DNA of 18,217 bases from the NCBI GenBank assembly GCA_030016455.1, contig JASEJH010000006.1, positions 1-18,217 of the forward strand, given 5' to 3'. The translations under genes were made by a program, and so were the position numbers. Positions 13,692-18,217 of this stretch are shown here, in pieces. Each line of letters opens with the position of its first letter. The stretch's first letter is position 1. The notes below the pieces were generated by a model. That model did no database searches. It worked only from the letters and a program-made list of their open reading frames with translations, and had not been told where the DNA came from. Origin of the DNA: Thermoanaerobacteraceae bacterium (GTDB lineage: Bacteria; Bacillota; Desulfotomaculia; Desulfotomaculales; Ammonificaceae).

Positions 13692-13736
13692 GCCGTTTAT
13701 CGCCGCGTCCGACGAGAAGCCTGAATAGTAACTTGC

Positions 13737-13760
13737 GGGGCGGGTTTTGCCTCCCGCCCC
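13737..13760 (-). terminator. Terminator hairpin of the nucleotidyltransferase gene, separated from its U-tract
   Basis: On the minus strand GGGGCGGG (13760-13753), loop AGGCAAAA and CCCGCCCC (13744-13737) form an 8-bp GC stem 20 nt after the stop codon. No T-run follows now. The run TTTTTT that belongs to it lies beyond the inserted element at 13448-13443. Removing the element and one TTGCGGGG copy gives stem, GCAA, TTTTTT, a normal intrinsic terminator. Confidence 0.75.
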
Positions 13761-13779
13761 ATCATCCCGGGCAGCCTGA

Positions 13780-16230
13780 TTATTCCCCCAGCATTTTTTT
13801 GATTTTCTGGGTGTAAAACTCGGTCAGCGACTCGGCGATTTCCATCGAGGCCCCTTCGCTGAAAACCCGGCAGACCGGCTCCTCCGGGTCCGGAAGGATG
13901 AGCGCCCAGCCGTCGGGGTGAAAAACCTTGACGCCGTCAATCAACTCGAGCTGCTGCTGCGGCTTTTCCTCGATCAGTTCCCGGATCACCCTGCCTTTGG
14001 CTTCCCAGGAAACCGGCACCTCCCGGTGGGCCAGGAAGAAGGCGGGCACTTCGTCCACCAGGTCGCCCAGGCCCATCCCCTGTTCCGTGACGAACGAAAA
14101 GATGCGCACGAGCGCCGCCAGGGCGTCGAAGTGCAGCAGCATCTCGAAGGCCTCCGCCATCAGCGCCCGCTTCCACAGGTCCCGGCGCGCGGCCTTTGTG
14201 CGCACGACCTCCGCCCGGTAGCGGGCGGCCAGGGCATCGATCGCCCGGGGCGCGGTGACTGGTACCACCACGGGGCCGCCCCGCTGCTTCAGGGCCACCA
14301 GCGCCAGAATGGCCGTAAACAAATCGTCCTGAATGATCCTGCCCCGCTCGTCAATCAAAACCAGGTGGTCGGCGCTGGCATCCAGCGCGGCGCCCCCGTC
14401 CGCCCCCAGCTCCACCACCGTCTCGGAGACGGCCGGCAGCATTTCCTGGTAGTCCTGCCAGCGCCGCGGCCGGTTCCGGGATTCTCCGGCTCCGAGCTTC
14501 AGAAACGTGATCCCGGTCCGCTGCGCCAGCGCCGCTAAAAACCGCCCGAGGTTCGCTTCCTCGTACAGCAAAACCAGGCGCAAACCGGACGTCTTGAACC
14601 GCTCCGCCGCGTGGCTACAGATGTGATTCAGGTAAGTCTCGGGAACACCGGGGACGTATTCCGGCGGCCGGATGCCCGCAGCCGTCTCCCGGGGGAAGTC
14701 CTCCCGGTAATAAACCTGTTCGACCTTTCGCTCGGCACCCCTGGAAATATCACCGCCCTCGGCGTCGGTGAACACGATCCGGAGCTTGTCGGGATCCTGG
14801 GTGGAAAACTTGACGTGTGCTCCACCCTGGCAGCCAAACGCCCGCACCGCAAAGCGGTGCATCGGGGTCGTCCCCGTGCCGAAATCCTTTACCGCCACCC
14901 CAACCGACTGCAGCCCCGCCGCCAGGGCGGTCTTGATCATCGCCGAAGCCGGATAGGCGTCGCTGGAAAGACCGACGGCGGCACCCTTGCCCAGAACGGC
15001 GCCGAAGCAGCCGCCCAGCCGGGCAGCGAACTCCGGGGTGATCTCGACGTTCGCCAGGCCGCTGACGCCCTCGCTCCCGAAAAGGTGCCGCCGCAAACCG
15101 TTGCCCCAGATCAGGCTTTCGTGGACCGTGGCACCCATGTCTACAAACTTATACGGCCAGAGCTTGACGCAGGGTTTCAAAAGGCCGCGCTCCCGGATCA
15201 CCGAATGGTCGCCGACCACCGCCCCCTCGTACACACCGGCGTTAGCCTGTACCTGCACGTTGTTTCCCAAGACGGCGCCCCTCAGCGCCGCTCCCCTCCC
15301 GACGAAACAATGGTCCCAGAGGACGCTCCGTTTGATGCTGGCCCCGGACTGGATGATGCAACCCGCGCCAAGCACCGTGAACGCCCCCAGGTTCGCTCCC
15401 GGGCCCACCCGGACCCCCGCACCCACCGCCAGCGGCCCTTCCAGCCGGGCCGTGGGGTCCACCGCCGCACCGTCCTCCACCCAGATGCCCGGCGCGACCT
15501 CCCTCCCCGGCAGGGTAACCCGGACCTTCCGGGACAGGACGTCCTGCTGCGCTTGAAGGTAGACCTCCAGTCCCCCGACGTCGCACCAGTAGCCGTCGAG
15601 GACCACGCCGTACAGCGGTTTATTTTCCCGCAGCAGGAGGGGAAAGAGGTCTTTGCTGAAATCGAACTCCTGGTTGGCGGCGAAATAATCGAGCACCTCC
15701 GGTTCCAGGATGTAAATGCCGGTGTTCACGGTGTCGCTGAAAACTTCGCCCCAGCCCGGCTTTTCAAGAAAACGGCGGATACGTCCCGACTCGCCGGTAA
15801 TCACCACCCCGTATTCCAGCGGGCACTTTACCCTGGTCAGGACGATAGTCGCCAGCGCCCCCTGTTTGCGGTGAAAGGCCACCGCCTCCGAAAGTTCCAC
15901 GTCGGTCAATGCGTCGCCGCTGACCACCACGAAGGTCCGGTCGAGAAACGAAGCGGCGTTCTTGACACTGCCGGCGGTGCCCAGAGGGCTTTCTTCAATG
16001 AAATAACGCAGCCGGACGCCGAAGTCGCTCCCGTCCCTGAAATACTCCTGGATTGCGTCGGGCAGGTAACGCAAAGTCACGCCAATTTCCGTGATACCGT
16101 ACTTTTTCAAAAGGTCCACGCAGTACGCCATGATCGGCCGGTTAACCACCGGGACCATCGGCTTGGGCCGGTTACAGGTCAAAGGGCGCAACCTGGACCC
16201 CTCGCCTCCGGCCATGATGATGGCCTTCAA
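13780..16230 (-). CDS. Fused sugar nucleotidyltransferase / hexapeptide repeat / phosphomannomutase-like protein
   Basis: 816 residues from TTG 16230, preceded by AAAGGGGGGATAG. Residues 1-235 are a nucleotidyltransferase ([13 protein letters not shown] with RPKPM at the N-terminus, VVSGDALTD for the metal-binding Asp, [11 protein letters not shown]). Residues ~250-370 are left-handed beta-helix hexapeptide repeats. Residues ~380-816 resemble the alpha-D-phosphohexomutase fold. Known relatives are annotated as mannose-1-phosphate guanylyltransferase/phosphomannomutase. The mutase part looks degenerate: the TASHNP phosphoserine loop reads VKFSTQDP (Ser 476), and the DGDADR metal loop reads DASADH (617-622). 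The nucleotidyltransferase is probably active and the mutase part structural or regulatory; this is inference. The neighbouring GT4 gene suggests it supplies an activated sugar. Confidence 0.85.
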   Translation of the reverse strand: MKAIIMAGGEGSRLRPLTCNRPKPMVPVVNRPIMAYCVDLLKKYGITEIGVTLRYLPDAIQEYFRDGSDFGVRLRYFIEESPLGTAGSVKNAASFLDRTFVVVSGDALTDVELSEAVAFHRKQGALATIVLTRVKCPLEYGVVITGESGRIRRFLEKPGWGEVFSDTVNTGIYILEPEVLDYFAANQEFDFSKDLFPLLLRENKPLYGVVLDGYWCDVGGLEVYLQAQQDVLSRKVRVTLPGREVAPGIWVEDGAAVDPTARLEGPLAVGAGVRVGPGANLGAFTVLGAGCIIQSGASIKRSVLWDHCFVGRGAALRGAVLGNNVQVQANAGVYEGAVVGDHSVIRERGLLKPCVKLWPYKFVDMGATVHESLIWGNGLRRHLFGSEGVSGLANVEITPEFAARLGGCFGAVLGKGAAVGLSSDAYPASAMIKTALAAGLQSVGVAVKDFGTGTTPMHRFAVRAFGCQGGAHVKFSTQDPDKLRIVFTDAEGGDISRGAERKVEQVYYREDFPRETAAGIRPPEYVPGVPETYLNHICSHAAERFKTSGLRLVLLYEEANLGRFLAALAQRTGITFLKLGAGESRNRPRRWQDYQEMLPAVSETVVELGADGGAALDASADHLVLIDERGRIIQDDLFTAILALVALKQRGGPVVVPVTAPRAIDALAARYRAEVVRTKAARRDLWKRALMAEAFEMLLHFDALAALVRIFSFVTEQGMGLGDLVDEVPAFFLAHREVPVSWEAKGRVIRELIEEKPQQQLELIDGVKVFHPDGWALILPDPEEPVCRVFSEGASMEIAESLTEFYTQKIKKMLGE

Positions 16231-16257
16231 ACTATCCCCCCTTTGCGAAGACCACTA

Positions 16258-16364
16258 CCCGGCACTCAACTCAGAGAAACGTCTTTTGGCCTCTACGGTG
16301 AAATTTCCTCCAAATTTCTACTTTTCTGGCAGCTAACACCATCTCCTTCAGTTGAGTGCTGGGG
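16258..16364. repeat. Palindrome C of the GCACTCA family, upstream of the nucleotidyltransferase gene
   Basis: CCCGGCACTCAACT (16258-16271) and AGTTGAGTGCTGGG (16350-16363) pair with one mismatch around a ~78-nt interior that is A+T-rich. The left flank (CCACTACCC) resembles that of palindrome A (CCACTTACCCC), so homology extends past the arm. No GTAA ends or 8-bp duplication are visible here. It fills most of the gap between the glycosyltransferase and nucleotidyltransferase genes and would be transcribed if they share an operon. Confidence 0.75.
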
Positions 16365-16458
16365 CCTTTCTTAGGGCCTCCGCCACGCCTTTCATGCTGC
16401 CGCCTGCTACAAGAGGCTGCTTTTGACCCTTCGCACAAGGTCCTGCGGCGCCGTCGTT

Positions 16459-17709
16459 CTACGCGTACCGTCCCAGAAGCTGGTAGACCCGGCCCGCAAA
16501 ACGCGGCCGCGCTTCCGCGGGTTCCGGCCACTGCACCCGCCGCCGCTGCTGCCAGACCTCTTCGTAAAGCGCCCGCGTTTGCCGGGCGATGTCGTCCCAG
16601 TTGCATTCCTGCAAAACCTTGCGGTAGGCCCGCTCACGCAGCCCCTGCGCCAGTCCCGGGTCCGTCAGGATCCGCAGGATCTTATCGGCAAGCGCTCCCG
16701 GGTCGTCCGGCGGGCACTTCAATCCGTCGATGCCGTCCCGGACGATTTCGCTCATCCCCCCGACATCGGTCACCACGACCGGAGTCTTGGCGGCCATCGC
16801 CTCGAGGGCGACGATCCCGAAAGGTTCATACAGGCTCGGGCAGACCGCCACCGCCGCCCAGTTGTACAATGCGTTCCGGGTCACGTTGTCAATATGGCCG
16901 GTGAAATAAACCCGGTGCGCGATCCCCAACTGCTCGGCGTAACGCCGCAGTTCGTGCTCGTAGGGACCCTTGCCGGCAATTACAAACTTTGTCTTCGAAT
17001 GCCGGGCCAGGATCGCCGGCGCCCCCGCGAGCAGCACCTGGACCCCTTTTTCCCGCACCAGGCGCCCGACATAAAAAACGATCTTTTCGTCGGGGGCCGC
17101 AAACCAGTCGCGGTTGACCTGACCGCCTTGATACGCGTAGTTCTGGGGGTTGACTCCGTTCGGAACCACCGCCAATTTGTCCCGCGGCAGCTGGAAGATG
17201 TACGTCAACTCGTTTTCCATGTACCGGCTGCAGACGATCACCCGCCAGGCCTCGTAGCAGAGCCACCATTCGATTCCGCTGATAAACCGCTGGGTCTCGT
17301 TGTGCAGGCCGTTGTTCCGCCCGAACTCGGTGGCGTGGATGGTGGCAACCAGCGGCACCCGCAGCCCGTGCTTTAGCGCCCTGGCCGCCCAGGCTACCAG
17401 CCAGTCGTGCGCATGAACTACGTTTACGTCGCGCACCCGTTCCAGCACCGGGAACGCCCGCTCTAACAGCGCCACGTTGAACTGCATCACCCAGGTCACA
17501 AAGTCCAGCGTTCCGGCGGTATAAGGATGGACCCGGTAAACCTGCACCCCGTTGATCTCTTCGGCTTCCGGCACCCCCGGCGCGCCGCAGGTAAAAACCA
17601 GCACCTCCACCCCCCGGCGTGCCAGGGCGGCGGTCAGGTCGTAAACATGCTGCGCCAGACCCCCGACAATTTTCGGGGGAAACTCCCAGGAGAGCATTGC
17701 CACCCGCAT
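16459..17709 (-). CDS. GT4-family glycosyltransferase (glycogen-synthase-like)
   Basis: 416 residues of GT-B fold. The N-terminal domain starts MRVAMLSWEFPPKIVGGLAQ, where the GGLA loop replaces the KxGGL loop of glycogen synthases, and includes VVHAHDWLVAW and IHATEFGRN. The C-terminal domain has PNGVN, FYVGRLVREKGVQ, the nucleotide-binding CPSLYEPFGIVALEAMA (E-x7-E) and TDVGGMSEIV. It should transfer a sugar from a nucleotide donor with retention of configuration. The acceptor is unknown; the sequence style is closest to starch/glycogen-synthase-like members. The ATG at 17709 follows directly on the TGA of the CBS gene (TGAATG) with GGAGGGG upstream, so the two are translationally linked. 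It probably works with the nucleotidyltransferase encoded downstream. Confidence 0.85.
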   Translation of the reverse strand: MRVAMLSWEFPPKIVGGLAQHVYDLTAALARRGVEVLVFTCGAPGVPEAEEINGVQVYRVHPYTAGTLDFVTWVMQFNVALLERAFPVLERVRDVNVVHAHDWLVAWAARALKHGLRVPLVATIHATEFGRNNGLHNETQRFISGIEWWLCYEAWRVIVCSRYMENELTYIFQLPRDKLAVVPNGVNPQNYAYQGGQVNRDWFAAPDEKIVFYVGRLVREKGVQVLLAGAPAILARHSKTKFVIAGKGPYEHELRRYAEQLGIAHRVYFTGHIDNVTRNALYNWAAVAVCPSLYEPFGIVALEAMAAKTPVVVTDVGGMSEIVRDGIDGLKCPPDDPGALADKILRILTDPGLAQGLRERAYRKVLQECNWDDIARQTRALYEEVWQQRRRVQWPEPAEARPRFAGRVYQLLGRYA

Positions 17710-18162
17710 TCATTCCCCTCCTCCGTCTCTTTTTACCGGACAGATCTTCGAATAAATGGTGCGGACAATGTCCGAACGGCTGATGATTCCTACCACCTCC
17801 TCTTCCCGCACCACCGGAATCTGGTGGAGGTTTTTTTCCAGGATCAAGGCGATCACTTTTCCCAGCGAAGTCTCCTCGTTCACCGCCGTGACCGGAGTGG
17901 TCATGATCTCCGCGGCCTTGATCCTGCACGCACGCTCCCGGAGCACTTCAAGGCTGTGCGGCTGTTCCAGGTAGACCATGTAATCGAGAAAACGGACGCT
18001 GGGAGGAACAAAAGCCCGCAACAGGTCCCGCTCGGTGACCACACCCATCAGGGTATTGTCCTCGCCGATCACCGGGACAAGGTAGATCTGGCGGCGCATC
18101 ACGATGTCTGCCACCTCACAAGCATATGCATCCGGAGAGACCGAAATTACTTCCGTGCCCAT
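17710..18162 (-). CDS. CBS-pair protein
   Basis: About 150 residues with two CBS domains: EVISVSPDAYACEVADIVMR with GVVTERDLLRAF (first) and AAEIMTTPVTAVNEETSLGK with GIISRSDIVRTIYSK (second). CBS pairs bind adenine nucleotides and often act as energy-state sensors. No catalytic domain is attached. It ends in a Gly-rich tail and its stop abuts the glycosyltransferase start, so it may tune that enzyme; this is inference. I chose ATG 18162, with GGTGA 4 nt upstream. The same frame stays open to the window edge and encodes TIRAGDL just before this ATG, which resembles the usual CBS-domain start, so the true start may be further upstream. Confidence 0.8.
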   Translation of the reverse strand: MGTEVISVSPDAYACEVADIVMRRQIYLVPVIGEDNTLMGVVTERDLLRAFVPPSVRFLDYMVYLEQPHSLEVLRERACRIKAAEIMTTPVTAVNEETSLGKVIALILEKNLHQIPVVREEEVVGIISRSDIVRTIYSKICPVKRDGGGE

Positions 18163-18217
18163 CAAATCACCGGCGCGGATCGTCCCACCCCCCGGTGCAT
18201 TTGAAAATATTATCTCC

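Larger units (their letters stand above)
13457..13732. mobile_element. Non-autonomous IS66-like MITE, 276 bp
   Basis: The left end GTAACTATTCAGCCTG and the complement of the right end, GTTACTATTCAGGCTT, pair with few mismatches. Both ends are bounded by the perfect 8-bp repeat TTGCGGGG. IS66-family elements begin with GTAA and make 8-bp duplications, so this fits a small internally deleted relative. It has no open frame worth calling. Inside are two perfect palindromes (13487-13557 and 13590-13691) sharing the core GCACTCA. The element sits inside the ancestral terminator of the nucleotidyltransferase gene. The family assignment is inferred from end sequence and duplication size only. Confidence 0.75.
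13449..13740. repeat. 8-bp target-site duplication TTGCGGGG flanking the 276-bp element
   Basis: TTGCGGGG occurs at 13449-13456 and again at 13733-13740, directly outside the two inverted ends of the element at 13457-13732. Both copies are perfect. An 8-bp duplication is the size made by IS66-family transposases. Confidence 0.8.

Noticed and set aside
1..18217. CRISPR array.
   Set aside because: No regularly spaced direct repeats of 25-40 bp with unique spacers were found; the repeats seen are palindromes or a single pair.

Overview
The window looks like a chromosomal segment of an endospore-forming, anaerobic Gram-positive bacterium of the Desulfotomaculum/Pelotomaculum type (Firmicutes, Peptococcaceae-like). 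The evidence is a SpoVS remnant, strong purine-rich ribosome binding sites with many GTG/TTG starts, a GC-rich core with radical-SAM and Cys-rich proteins, and a sigma-D-like promoter. The lineage is an inference from gene content; no rRNA or complete tRNA is present.

The window has two unlike parts. Left part (1 to about 6892) is a decayed mobile island. It holds the end of a TrpF-like gene and a terpene-cyclase-repeat membrane protein in A+T-rich DNA; a secreted zinc-metallopeptidase gene overlapping a small, easily missed two-helix membrane-protein gene; a truncated spoVS; a MntA/HepT toxin-antitoxin pair whose HepT is broken twice; the 3' end of an IS200/IS605 tnpB with an omega-RNA-like right end; a decayed IS3-family element; and a tyrosine recombinase cut off by that element. 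It ends at an isolated tRNA 3' segment (6861-6892), which reads as the right attachment site of an integrated element.

Right part (about 7045 to the end) is core-like, with every gene on the minus strand. In transcription order from the right edge: a CBS-pair protein and a GT4 glycosyltransferase (TGAATG junction), then a fused nucleotidyltransferase/hexapeptide/phosphomannomutase-like protein, which together suggest storage or surface polysaccharide metabolism. Next come an SPL-family radical SAM protein, a SAM hydroxide adenosyltransferase, a PflA-like radical SAM protein, a Cys-cluster (YkgJ-like) protein, a ubiquitin-like/Mut7-C RNase protein, and an EF-hand-type protein behind a sigma-D-like promoter.

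The best-defined structural discovery is a 276-bp non-autonomous element (13457-13732). It has GTAA-starting inverted ends and a perfect 8-bp target duplication (TTGCGGGG), as in the IS66 family. Removing it restores an intrinsic terminator for the sugar-nucleotide gene: the insertion separated the hairpin from its U-tract. The element contains two palindromes of a short family (core GCACTCA), and a third copy lies between the glycosyltransferase and nucleotidyltransferase genes. The most plausible candidate for an undescribed system is the TrpF-like plus terpene-cyclase-repeat membrane protein pair at the left edge, but only the end of the first gene is visible.
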